NCBI GenBank assembly: GCA_027186245.1
Contig: CP114493.1
Span: forward strand, 4,595,501-4,659,500
Source: Coriaria nepalensis
Taxonomy: Eukaryota; Streptophyta; Magnoliopsida; Cucurbitales; Coriariaceae
Length of the DNA: 64,000 bases
Direction of reading: 5' to 3'
Shown: piece by piece, positions 49,531 to 60,874 of the stretch
Position numbering within the stretch: the first letter of the stretch is position 1
Layout of the letters: every line of letters starts with the position of its first letter
The notes under the pieces: model-generated
Database searches by the model: none
Told to the model about the DNA's origin: nothing
Seen by the model: only the letters and a program-made list of their open reading frames with translations
Position numbers and translations under genes: made by a program

Positions 49531-50650
49531 GACTCACCTCAAGCCAATGCATCATTTAAAGGTAATTCGAACGAATTCTATTTTCGTACTTCAAACACGA
49601 GTTTCGTGCACAACATGCTAATGACCTATGGGGGATATGTGTGCATTTGTTTCACCTTAAAATCATATCAATGAGTCACGTCTGGCCAATGAATTATATG
49701 ACGGCGGTTCGATCGAATTCTATTTTCGCACTTCAAACACGAGTTTCGTGCACAACATGTTAATGACCTTTGGGGGATATGTGCGCATTTATTTCACCTT
49801 AAAATCATGTCAATGAGTCACCTTAAGTCATTGAACCATATGAAAGCGGTTCCAATGAATTCTATTTTCACACTTCAAACACGAGTTTTGTGCATAGCAT
49901 GTTAATGACCTTTGGGGGATATGTGTGCATTTGTTTCATGTTAAAATCATATCAATGAGTCACCTCATGCCAATGAATCATATGAAGGCAATTCGATTGA
50001 ATTCTATTTTTGCACTTCAAACACAAGTTTCGTTCACAGTATGCATAAGACCTTTGGGGGATATGTATGCATTTATTTCACCTTAACATAAAGTCAATGA
50101 TCACCTCAAGCTCTTGCATCATTTAAAGGTAATTCGAACGAATTCTCTTTGTGTACTTCAAACCTGAGTTTCGTGCACAACATGCTAATGACCTTTGGGG
50201 GATATGTATGTATTTGTTTCAGCTTAAAATCATGTCAATGAGTCACCTCAAGTCATTGAACCATATGAAGGCAGTTCCAATGAATTCTATTTTCATAATT
50301 CAAATACGAGTTTCGTGCACAATATGTTAATGACCTTTGTGAGATATGTGTGCATTTGTTTCGCCTTAAAATCATATCAATGAGTCACCTCACGCCAATC
50401 AATCTTATGAAGGCGGTTCGATTGAATTCTATTTTTGTACTTCAAACTCAAGTTTCGTTCACAATATGCTTATGATATTTAGGGGAAGTATATGCGTTTG
50501 TTTCAGCTTAAAATCAAGTGAATGAGTCAATTCAAGCCAATGAATCATTTAAAGATAATTCGAACGAATTCTATTTTCATGATTCAAACACGAGTTTCAT
50601 GCATATGTAGGTGATTTATGTGTATTTGTTTCATCTCAAAATCATGTCAA

Positions 50651-50690
50651 TGAATCATATGTAGGTGATTCTAACATGAGTTATTTCAAT
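50651..50690 (-). repeat. Extended monomer variant, instance 2
   Basis: TGAATCATATGTAGGTGATT plus CTAACATGAGTTATTTCAAT; 1,160 bp after instance 1, which fits eight monomers including one extended. Confidence 0.8.
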
Positions 50691-51820
50691 AAGTCACCTT
50701 AAAAGCTAATGAATCATAGGAAGACGATTCGAATGAATTCTATTTCGCACTTCATACGGAGTTTCATGCACACATGCAAATGACCTTTGGAAGATATGTA
50801 TGCATTTGTTTTACTTTAAAATCATATCAATGAGTCATCTTAAGTCATTGAACCAAATGATGGCGGCTCCAATGAATTCTATTTTCGCACTTCAAACATG
50901 AGGTTTGTGCACAACATGTTAATAATATTTGGGGGATATGTATGTATTTATTTTACAATAAAATAATGTTAATTAGTTACCTCAAGCCAATGAATCATAT
51001 GAAGGCGAGTCGAACGAATTCTATTTTCGCACTTCAAACATGAGTTTTGTGCACAACATGTTAATGACCTTTGATGATATATGTACATTGGTTTCACCTT
51101 GAAATCTTGTCAATGAGTCACCTCAACCTAATGAATCATATGAAGGCGATTCGAATGAATTCTATTTTCGCATTTCAAAAATGAGTTTCGTTCACAATTT
51201 GCTTATGATATTTGGGAGATATATTTGCGTTTGTTTTACCTTAAAATGAAATCAATGAGTCACCTCAAGCTAATGAATCATTTAAATGTAATTCGAACGA
51301 ATTCTATTTTCGCACTGCAAATATGAGTTTCGTTCACAATATGCTTATGATATTTAGGGGATATCTGTGCATTTGTTTTACCTTAAAATAAAGTCAATGA
51401 GTCACCTAAGTCATTGAATCATATGAAGGCAATCCGAAGTAATTCTATTTTCGTACTTCAAACACTAGTTTCGTGCACAATATGTTAATGACCTTTGGAA
51501 GATATGTATGCATTTGTTTCGCCTTAAAGTCATGTCAGTGTTTCACCTCAGGCCAATGAATCATATGAAAGCGAGTCGAACTAATTCTATTTTCACACTT
51601 CAAACACGAGTTTTGTGCACAACATGTTAATGACCTTTGAGGGATATGTGTGCATTGGTTTCACCTTAAAATATTTTCAATGAGTCACCTCAAGCCAATG
51701 AATCATATGAAGGCGATTCGAACGAACTCTATTTTCGCACTTCAAACACGATTTTGTACACAACATGCTAATGATCTTTGGAGGATATATTTGCATTTGT
51801 TTCATCACAAAATCATGTCA

Positions 51821-51860
51821 ATGAATCATATGTAGGTAATTCTAACATGAGTCATGTCAA
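51821..51860 (-). repeat. Extended monomer variant, instance 3
   Basis: Same extension (ATGAATCATATGTAGGTAAT then TCTAACATGAGTCATGTCAA); 1,170 bp after instance 2. Confidence 0.8.
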
Positions 51861-53230
51861 TGAGTCTTCTTAAGCCAATGAATCATATGAAAGCGATTCG
51901 AACTATTCTATTTTCGCACTTCAAAACATGATTTTCATGCACAACATGTTAATAATATTTGGGGGATATGTATGTATTTATTTCACCTTAAAATCATGTT
52001 AATCAGTAACCTCAAGCCAATGAATCATATGCAGGGGAGTCGAAATAATTCTATTTTCGCACTTCAAACACGAGTTTTGTGCAGAATATGTTAATGACCT
52101 TTGAGGGATATGTGTGCATTAGCTTTACCTTAAAATCTTGTCAATGAGTCACTTCAAATTAATGAATCATATGAAGGCGATTCAAACGAATTCTATTTTC
52201 ACACTTCAAACATGAGTTTCGTACACAATATGCTTATGATATTTAAGGGATGTATGTTCGTTTGTTTCAGCTTAAAATGAAGTCAATGAGTCACCTTAAG
52301 CCAATGAATCATTTAAAGGTAATCGAACAAATTCTATTTTCGTACTTCAAACCCGAGTTTCGTGCACAACATGCTAATGACCTTTGGGGGATAATGTGTG
52401 CATTTGTTACATCTGAAATCATGTCAATGAGTCTCCTCAGGCCAGTGAATCATATGAAAGCGGTTCGATCAAATTCTATTTTCGCACTTCAAACACAAGT
52501 TTTGTGCACAACATGTAATGACCTTTGGAGGATATGTGTGCATTTGTTTGACCTTAAAATCATATCAATGAGTCACCCCAAGCTAATGAATCATATGAAG
52601 GCGATTCGATCGAATTCTATTTTTGCACTTCCAACACAAGTTTCGTTCACTATTTGCTTATTATATTTGTTGAATGGATGTGCATTTAAAAGTAATTCGA
52701 ACAAATTCTATTTTCATACTTCAAACCCAAGTTTTGTGAACAACATGCTAATGACTTTTGGGGGAGGATTTGTATGCAGTTATTTCACCTTAAAATCTTA
52801 TCAATTAGTCACCTCAAGTCATTTAACCATATGAAGGCGGTTTTCAATGAATTCTATTTTCGCACTTTAAATATAAATTTTGTGCACAATAAGTTAATTA
52901 CCTTTAGGGGATATGTGTGTATTTGTTACACCTTAAAATCATGTCAATGAGTCACCTCAGGCCAATGAATCATATGAAGGCGGTTTGATCGAATTCTATT
53001 TTTGTACTTCAAACACAAGTTCCGTTCACAATACACTTATGATATTTGGGCGAAGTATGTGCATTTGTTTCAGCTTAAAATCAAATCAATGAGTCACCTC
53101 AAGCCGATGAATCATTTAAAAGCAATTCGAACAAATTCTATTTTTGCAATTCAAATATGAGTTTCGTGCACAACATGCTAATGATCTTTGGGCGACATAT
53201 GTGCATTTTTTTCATCTCAAAATCATGTCA

Positions 53231-53270
53231 ATGAATTATATGTAGGTGATTCTAACATGAGTCATGTCAA
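53231..53270 (-). repeat. Extended monomer variant, instance 4
   Basis: Same extension with ATGAATTATATGTAGGTGAT; 1,410 bp after instance 3 (about ten monomers). Confidence 0.8.
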
Positions 53271-54834
53271 TGAGTCACCTTAAAGCCAATAAATCATATG
53301 AAGGCTAATCGAACGAATTCTATTTTCGCAATTCAAACATGAGTTTCGTGCACACAAGCTAATGATCTTTAGAGGATATTGTGTGCATTTGTTTCACCTT
53401 AAAATCATTTCAATGAATCATCTCAAGTCATTGAACCATATGAAGGCGGTTCCAATGAAATCTATTTTCACACTTCAAAGATGAGTTTTGTGCACAACAT
53501 GTTAATAATATATGGGGGATATGTATGTATTTATTTCACCTTAAAATCATGTCAATTAGTCACCTCAAGCTAATGAATCATATGAAGGTGAGTCGAACGT
53601 ATTTTATTTTCGCACTTCAAACGCAAGTTTTGTGCACAACATGTTAATAACCTTTGAGGGATGTGTGCATTGGTTTCCCCTTAAAATCTTGTGAATGAGT
53701 CACCTCAACCTAATGAATTGCATGTATGAAGGCGATTCAAACGAATTCTATTTTCGCACTTCAAACATGAGTTTCGTTCATAATCTGGGTATGATATTTA
53801 GGTGATGTATGTGCATTTGTTTTAGCTTAAAATGAAGTCAATGAGTCACCTCAAGCCAATGAATTATTTAAAAATAATTCGAACAAATTCTATTTTCACA
53901 CTTCAAATATGAGTTTCGGGGACAACATGCTAATGACTTTTGGAGGATATGTGTGCATTTGTTACACCTTAAAATCATGTCAATGAGTCACCTCAGGCTA
54001 ATGAATCATATGAAGGCAGTTCGATCGAATTTTATTTTCGTACTTCAAACACAAGTTTCGTGCAGAACATGTAATGACCTTTGGGGGATATGTGTGCATT
54101 TGTTTCACCTTAAAATCATATCAATGAGTCACCTCAGGCCAATGAATCATATGAAGGTTGTTCGATCGAATTCTATTTTTGCACTTCCAACATAAGTCTC
54201 GTTTACTATTTGCTTATGATATTTGGGGGATGTATGTACATTTGTTTCAACTTAAAATAAAGTCAATACTCACCTCAAGCCAGTGCATCATTTAAAGCTA
54301 ATTCAGATGAATTCTATTTTAGTACTTCAAACCCGAGTTTCGTGCACAACATGCCAATGACCTTTGGGGGATTTGTGTGCATTTGTTTCACCTTAAAATC
54401 ATGTCAATGAGTAGTTATCTGAAGTCATTGAACCATATGTAGGCAATTCGAATGAATTCTATTTTCGCACTTCAAACAGGAGTTTCGTGTACAACAAGTT
54501 AATGACCTTTGGGGGATATGTGTGGATTTGTTTCGTCTTAAAATCATATCAATGATTCACCTCAGGCCAATGAATCATATGAAAGCGAGTTGAACTAATT
54601 CTATTTTCACACTTCAAACACGAGTTTTGTGCACAACATGTTAATGACCTAAGAGGGATATGTGTGCATTGGTTTCACCTTAAAATATTTTCAATGACTC
54701 ACCTCAAGCCAATGAATCATTTAAATACAATTCGAACGAATTCTATTTTCGCAATTCAAATACGAGTTTCGTGCACAACATGCTAATGATTATTGGGTGA
54801 TATATGTGCATTTGTTTCATCTCAAAATCATGTC

Positions 54835-54877
54835 AATGAATCATATGTAAGTGATTCTAACATGAGTCATGTTAATG
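54835..54877 (-). repeat. Extended monomer variant, instance 5
   Basis: Same extension with ATCATATGTAAGTGATTCTA; about 1,604 bp after instance 4 (about eleven monomers). Confidence 0.8.
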
Positions 54878-55376
54878 AGTCACCTTAAGCCAATGAATCA
54901 TATGAAGGTGATTCGAAAGAATTTTATTTTCACACTTTAAACATGAGTTTCGTGCACATAGAGAGACTTTGGAGGATATGTGTGCATTTAAATGTTCACC
55001 TTAAAATCATTTCAATGAGTCATGTCAAGTCATTGAACCATATGAAGGCGGTTCCAATGAATTCTATTTTCGTACTTCAAACACGAGTTTTGTGCACAAC
55101 AAGTTAATGACCTTTGGGGGGATATATGTGTGCATTTGTTTCACCTTAAAATCATATCAATGAGCACCTCAGGCCAATGAATCATATGAATGTGGTTCAA
55201 TCGAATAGTATTTTTGCACTTCAAACACAAGTTTCTTTCACAATATGCTTATGATATTTGGGGGAAGTATGTGCATTTGTTTCAGCTTCAAATGAAGTTA
55301 ATGAGTCACCTCAAGCGAATAAATAATTTAAAGGTAATTCAAACGACTTCTATTTTCGCACTTCAAATATGAGTTT

Positions 55377-55390
55377 TGTGCAAAACTTGC
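55377..55390. repeat. Candidate target-site duplication of LINE B, copy at its 3' (left) side
   Basis: TGTGCAAAACTTGC abuts the T-run (poly(A) on the minus strand). The matching CATGCACAACATGC is at 60861-60874, just past the LINE's 5' end; 10 of 14 bases agree, and both are the same point in the satellite monomer. Confidence 0.55.
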
Positions 55391-55400
55391 TTTTTTTTTT

Positions 55401-56327
55401 CTTTGAAAGGTAAGTTTATATTTCAAAAAAAGAAAGATTACCAGTGCACGGTGGGCAAGCTCACAGTAGAAAAAAATAAAGAATACAACTGCCTAAAAAA
55501 GCGACCAACACCTAGAACACAACCAACCTAAAACCCGAAGCGACAAATTGGCTATAAACAAGCTACAAAAAACTAACCCAACAAAGGTCACAAGGGGAGA
55601 GCCTCTCCTTTAACGAGAAAGACCAAACCAAAAAAACCGGGGGAACCCCCATTACAAGAAACAACCAAGGGACATACCCCAAGGTGACCGGTCACAAGGG
55701 AGACCACTACCCAACCTAACCTTGGGTGAAAAAACTCCTTTTAGGGGAAAAACCTAAGGTGGCCACCAGGGAGACCACTATCCATCATCAAAAGAAAAGA
55801 ATTACAAAGCAAAGGGGCATACCCAGTGTGTCCACAACAGGTGCCATTATTCACATACAAAATGTATAACCAATGAAATTTATAGTGATCATCCGGGGGT
55901 TCACAACCCAGCGTAGTATGAAATAAACAAGCAAACAATACGAGGGGAAAGCCCCGAGGAGGTCACCCAGGGAACCCCACCTTTCATCCAAAAACACTAC
56001 ATGCAGCATATTAAATAAAAAAAACGGGGATGGAGGATGGAAGCAAGCAAAAGAGGAGTAAAAACAGGGGACGTTATCAACAAGACCCCACATACCAAAT
56101 TTAAGCCTACAGAATAAAACATAATACGAGGGGGTATACTCCAAGGAGGCCACCTAGGGGACCCCACCAATCCACAATGGAAGCAAAACCCAAGGCAACA
56201 AATACCAAACGGAAGCAATACGAGGAGTAAACTCCAAGGAGGCCTCCAAGGGGACCCCACCTATTAAAACAACAAAACAGGCAAACTGTGAGAGAAAAGC
56301 AAACAAGAGGAGGATTAAAGAGATATA
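55401..56327 (-). other. LINE B 3' UTR with five repeated modules
   Basis: Read on the minus strand, GGTGGGGTCCC-type modules occur at about 56246-56262, 56153-56169 and 55966-55982, then two GTAGTGGTCTCC modules near 55775 and 55710. Each is followed by CCTCCTTGG-like sequence and a small inverted pair: GGAGTTTACTCC, GGAGTATACCCCCC, GGGGCTTTCCCC. The paired arms change together, which suggests an RNA hairpin. Confidence 0.7.
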
Positions 56328-59300
56328 CCATTCCAATAATTCCAAATGTCGATATCCGCATGCAAAGAAGGAGTAGGGAGGCTCTGAACTTTTATCTTGA
56401 TTTGAGTCAAGATCTTCATAGCAATGATGCCCAAGGGGGTACTAACATTATTATCAATCCTTTTATTTCTCTCTGTCCAAATATGTGGTAAACGAAGCCC
56501 GGAAACGTGATGAACCCTACACGATTAGATAAAACCAGATAATTTTATCATCCCAAGAGAGCAAAGGAGGAGGAGGTATCACCACGAGACTCAAAACCCC
56601 ACCCCCAAACAGCAGCAGAGAAGGGGCAATCACCAAAGAGATGATCACGAGACTCCGCATTCCCCAAACATAAGTGACACACGTTACAAGTAGGGGAGCC
56701 AAAAGAAAAGCCCTTATCCTGTGTACTCAGCCGGTTGCGAATCACAAGCCTATGAATGAAAGAGTGTCTTGGAATGTGCCTTTGCACCAGACAATTTTAG
56801 CCCAACTAACCGGAGAACTATGAGATCGGAAATGCTCCTAAGCTTTAGACACCGAGAACCCCAAAGGGGAGTGGGCCCAAGTGAAACTGTCTTTATTTCC
56901 AGAAGGGGAGATGGAAGACGGGATGCAATCTGCAAGCTCCCACCAAACTATGGTGGAGGGGTTAGGAAAATCCCAAGAAAAATCATGGATTATATTACTA
57001 ACCTGGAGGTTCAGACTAATGTCCGAAGATGTAATCATATCTTTCCCAAGACAAGTGTGAAGAATACCATGGAGAGTCCACAGGTCATACCAAAGAGAAA
57101 TAGAAGCACCATTCCCAACTTTCCAAATGAAAAACAAAATAGCTTTGTCCCTAATCTTCAGAATCTTCCTCCAACACCAAGTACAAGAGTTAGGGATATT
57201 GCAAATCCAGAATGTCCTATTTCGGAGCAAATGACTGTGAACCCAATTCGGCCATATTGCTTTGGGGTAGTTGAATAAGTTCCAAATATGTTTAAGTTGA
57301 GCAATTTGGTTCCATTCCATACCTAAACCACCCTAAGCTCTAGGGAGGCAGACAATATCCCAAGCAACTTTATTCCCCCCAAATCAAGAGAAGACCCTTT
57401 CCAAAGGAAACTACGAAGCACTCTATCAACCACAGTCATGATTTTGCACGGCAGAATGAAGAGCATAGACCAATAAACTTGGATGGAGAATAAGGTAGAA
57501 TTTATGAGTTGAACCCTACCCACATAAGACAGGTATTTGGAAGACCAACTCCTTACTCTACTTATAATTCTCTCAATGATAGGCTTGCAGTCATTGTAAG
57601 AGAGTTTAGTAGAAGCAAGAGGGATGCCAAGATACCTAATCAGGAGGGATCTAGCCAGAAACTCCAAAATAGCAAGAATCACAGACTCCACCATAGGGTG
57701 GACATTGTCAAAGAAAATAAAACTCTTAGCAGGGTTCGGAAGAAGACCAGATAAAGATGAGAAATCCCGAAATACATGAAGCCGAAGGAGAATCACCTTT
57801 AGAGAAAACCAACAAGTCATCGCGGCAAAGCAAAGATGGGAGATTTTAACCCTTTGGCATTTATCATGAAAGGAGAATTGAGAATCATGCTCCATATGGT
57901 TGAAGAGGCCAGAACAAATCTCCATGCATAAAGAGAAGAGATAGGGAGACATAGGATCACCCTAACGGAGACCCCTACTACTCCGAAAGAAACCAGTCAA
58001 TTCCCCATTGAGAGAAACTGAGAAAGTGGGAGTAGAGACACAAGCCATGATCCACCTGATGAAGATAGGGGGAAATCTCCAAGGTCCTTTGAAGAAAGTC
58101 CCATCTAACCATGTCATAAGCTTTCATGAGGTCAATCTTGAAAGCACATCTAGGAGGGCCTCTTTTGAGGTGATAGCCATGAAGGAGCTCCTGGGCTGGA
58201 AGAATATTAAAAGTAATACATCTTCCAGCAATGAAAGCAGATTGATTAGGACTAATAAGATCATCCATGATCAGCTTAATGTGGTTGCTGATTATTTTTT
58301 AGATGCAATTGTAGACAGTATTGATGGGCCGAAAATCCGAGAGGTGATGGAGAAACAATCTTTGGAACAAGAGAGATGGCCTCTAAAGACCTCACCATTC
58401 GAACTGGTGATAGAGAGAACTTTAGCTTTGGCCTGTCTTTGCTTAACCACCATATGAAAAAATTTATTATTTTGATCCCCAAGGTTAAGCCATTTAACCC
58501 GGGACTTTTGCCTAAGCATGTCCTCATCAATTTTGATAAGGCGGAGGAGGTCAACAAGAGCATCCTTCTCAAGGGCAAGAGAATTCGGAGTAGGAGAGTG
58601 AGAACGGTTGACAATCTGAAGATAGTCTAACTTAGCCTTAGCTTCAGTCATCTGATTGTTAACATAACGAAAATTCTTCTTACTAAACACTTTGAGAGCA
58701 CCTTTAAGGTTCTTGAGATTATGAACGAGATGGAAGAGCGGATTCCCATTTACCCTTATACCCCACACTTGCTGCACAAGTGGCAAGAAACCCTCGTGAT
58801 CCATCCAAGCATTAAAGAACCGGAAGGGGGTCTTAAATTTCGTAGCATCAAAAAAACCCAAGACAACCACCCGGGCTATGATCCGAGATGCCTAGAGAGG
58901 GAAAAGCAGTAGTGGTGCAAGGAAAAGTATCATTCCAAGCCAAGTTAGCAAGACCTCTATCAAGTTTCCAAAGGATAAGATGATCACTATTCATGTTTGA
59001 ATTCGTCCAAGTAAAGGAAAGACCCCCAAAGTTCAAATCATCCACCTCAATATCATAAATGCAGCTATTAAATTAGTCCATGCCGCTCGAAATGTCTACA
59101 TTACCACCTAACTTTTCTACAATGAATCTAGTCACCTTAAAATCACGCAAAAGCAACCAAGGAGTAGAGAAATCAATCGGCTTATACTGTCTACAAGAGT
59201 CCCAAAGAGTGAGTCTCTCGATATCAAAATTTGCCCCATAGACAAAAGTAACCAAGCACCACCATTTTCTATCCACAGAAGAAATCTTACAGTGGTAAGA

Positions 59301-59564
59301 TTGATCATCAAACCCAAGCACAGAAAGGGACACCCTAGAGGCGTCCCACGCAACTAAAATACACCCATCGGAAGTAGGTGAATTATTATTTGCATAACTC
59401 CATGATAGATTAATAGCCCTAGTGACTTTGTCAAAATTACTAGCCTTAACCTTAGTCTCAACAACATCAACAACAAAGGCATCATACCTAGCCATCAAGC
59501 TACGAAGTTCCCTTTTTTTAATGGGATCGTTAAGACCCCGAATATTCCAACAAAAAATTGACAT
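56328..59564 (-). pseudogene. LINE B ORF2 (endonuclease + reverse transcriptase + zf-RVT), broken
   Basis: Starts at the ATG read from 59564 down, 41 bases after the ORF1 stop, as in LINE A. Endonuclease: CWNIRG, VVETK, VYGAN and ISDHSP are present, but GDFN reads RDFK (N143 equivalent is Lys), and a TAA follows GMD at about 59070. It keeps the ten-codon stretch VEKLGGNVDI after VTRF that LINE A lacks. A deletion of about 325 bp at ~58380 removes the start of the reverse transcriptase domain. Later parts remain: ISPNQSAFIAGRCI, FKIDLMKAYDMV, ICSGLFNH, YLGIPL, and the zf-RVT part with CNVCHLCLGNAESRDHLFGDC. The catalytic FxDD box is shifted by two extra bases (57818-57830). The end of the gene is approximate. 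Confidence 0.9.
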
Positions 59565-59605
59565 AAATAAGATAAACGAGACAAGGAAAATGAGGGCGAA
59601 GAAGG

Positions 59606-60860
59606 TTAGTACCTTCTAAACTGGCCCTTCTTGTTGGAGGACCCTTTCTTCTTCTTCTTCTTCTTCTTACCATTATGTCTTGGATTGTTGTTGGTGGGCT
59701 CACTAGTGCCCAAAATAGAATTATCGTCCAGAGTGGTACTAGGAGAAGAGGAGTAGGTATCTTCTTCACTATCATTAGCTTCTTCAATGATCAAGTTCCT
59801 AGTAGGTATAGGAGAACATAATTGTAATACTTCTTCATTGTAAGTATTCGGAATACTCAAGGTAGTCTTGCCATCACTAGGTTCACCATTAATTATTCCT
59901 TCTACGTTGCTCAGTATAATGGACGGTTCTTCTGCATGTGGATAGTTAGCAGTATCCTCCACAACCCCTTTACCCTTTCGGTTCACAGCCCACCATTGGG
60001 AATCACTAACTTGGCCCTTCCTTGATCGGTGGGTCAGTTTCTTACTATTGATGGTAGCATTGGGGACAGCAAATTTCGGACAATTTGGAGTATTATGCCC
60101 AAAGGTGTTACAATGCTTACAAATGGACGGCTTCCATTTGTACTCAACCCGAATTGTGATGGTTTTCCCATTGCTATTAAGGAGGTCAAAAACTCCAACA
60201 ATATCTTTTTCTGCATTTACTTCAACACATATACGGGCACAGTCCTGAAAATTGCTCGTCTCGATCTTTTTATCTACCTTAATAGGAATTCCAATGGCAC
60301 GAGCAACATAGCTTAGGCTTTTTGCCATCCAAAATTTCCCTGGAATATTTAGAAATCACCCATAGAGGAATTCGAGTGAATTTTTCACGACTAAGAACCA
60401 CCCCGATTTTCCCTTCTTTTAGAGCAATAAACTTATCAACAAAGAATCAAGGGCCTTTTCCAAGAATGTCATGCACTTCACATTGGTTGGAGAAGTGGAA
60501 ACAATACTATCCCTCTTTGTTGCCATTGACCTTTGGGAGTCCAAGATGCTTCCAAAGTCGATTAGCAACATGGTTTATAAGATTGAAAGGGAGTTTGCTA
60601 TCTAAAAAGTGTCCAACTATGGTATTTTCAAGAAGAGATGCACCAATTCCGCAATAGAGCGAGGGGGGCAAACCACAATACGACCTTCATTTCTCGACGG
60701 CTCAAAATATTCCATAATAAAAGAGGAATTATGGATGGTAAAGGGTTTGACAACACTACTCTAGGATTTAGAGATATTTTTGGAGTTTGGTCAATGAACT
60801 GCCGTTGACTTTCGTATGGTTGACCATTGACTTTGATGTTGATGGGTCACTGTTGACTTT
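59606..60860 (-). pseudogene. LINE B ORF1, C-terminal part (DUF4283-like, intact CCHC knuckle)
   Basis: The last 240 codons (60328 down to 59606) are open. They contain LSYVARAIGIPIKVDKK (end of the DUF4283-like part), the zinc knuckle CKHCNTFGHNTPNC with all four ligands in CX2CX4HX4C spacing, a linker, NDSEEDTYSSSP, and a tail with eight consecutive Lys ending RRY. The part from 60330 to 60860 corresponds to the DUF4283-like core of LINE A but has frame breaks. The true N-terminus is missing because the element is 5'-truncated. Expected role: RNA binding and chaperone of the LINE RNP. The intact knuckle contrasts with LINE A, where the last Cys is Phe. Confidence 0.87.
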
Positions 60861-60874
60861 CATGCACAACATGC
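60861..60874. repeat. Candidate target-site duplication of LINE B, copy at its 5' (right) side
   Basis: CATGCACAACATGC is the first satellite sequence after the LINE 5' end (GTCAACAGTGACCC on the LINE strand). It pairs with 55377-55390. Confidence 0.55.

Larger units (their letters stand above)
49040..55390 (-). repeat. Diverged satellite, minus orientation, between the LINEs
   Basis: About 44 monomers in reverse orientation. A-type (CAAGTCATTGAACCATATGAAGGCGG), B-type (GCCAATGAATCATATGAAGG) and C-type (GCCAATGAATCATTTAAAGG with TTCACAATATGCTTATG) are mixed. Monomers are well diverged and no young HOR is seen. Some monomers are extended by about 40 bp. The first one after LINE A is shortened (GGGGGATATGTCAAATAGTCACC). 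No gene is present. Confidence 0.92.
55391..60860 (-). mobile_element. LINE B, 5'-truncated copy of the same family (dead)
   Basis: Minus strand copy of about 5.47 kb. The poly(A) is the T-run at 55391-55400, followed by the reverse of the conserved 3' end (AATATAAACTTACCTTTC). It is co-linear with LINE A from A's ~43245 to its 3' end, and its 5' end falls in the linker before the DUF4283-like region. 5' truncation is the usual outcome of incomplete target-primed reverse transcription. About 325 bp of ORF2, corresponding to A 45701-46023, is missing at ~58380. Satellite phase is continuous across the insertion. LINEs A and B lie tail to tail with 6.35 kb of satellite between them. Confidence 0.93.
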
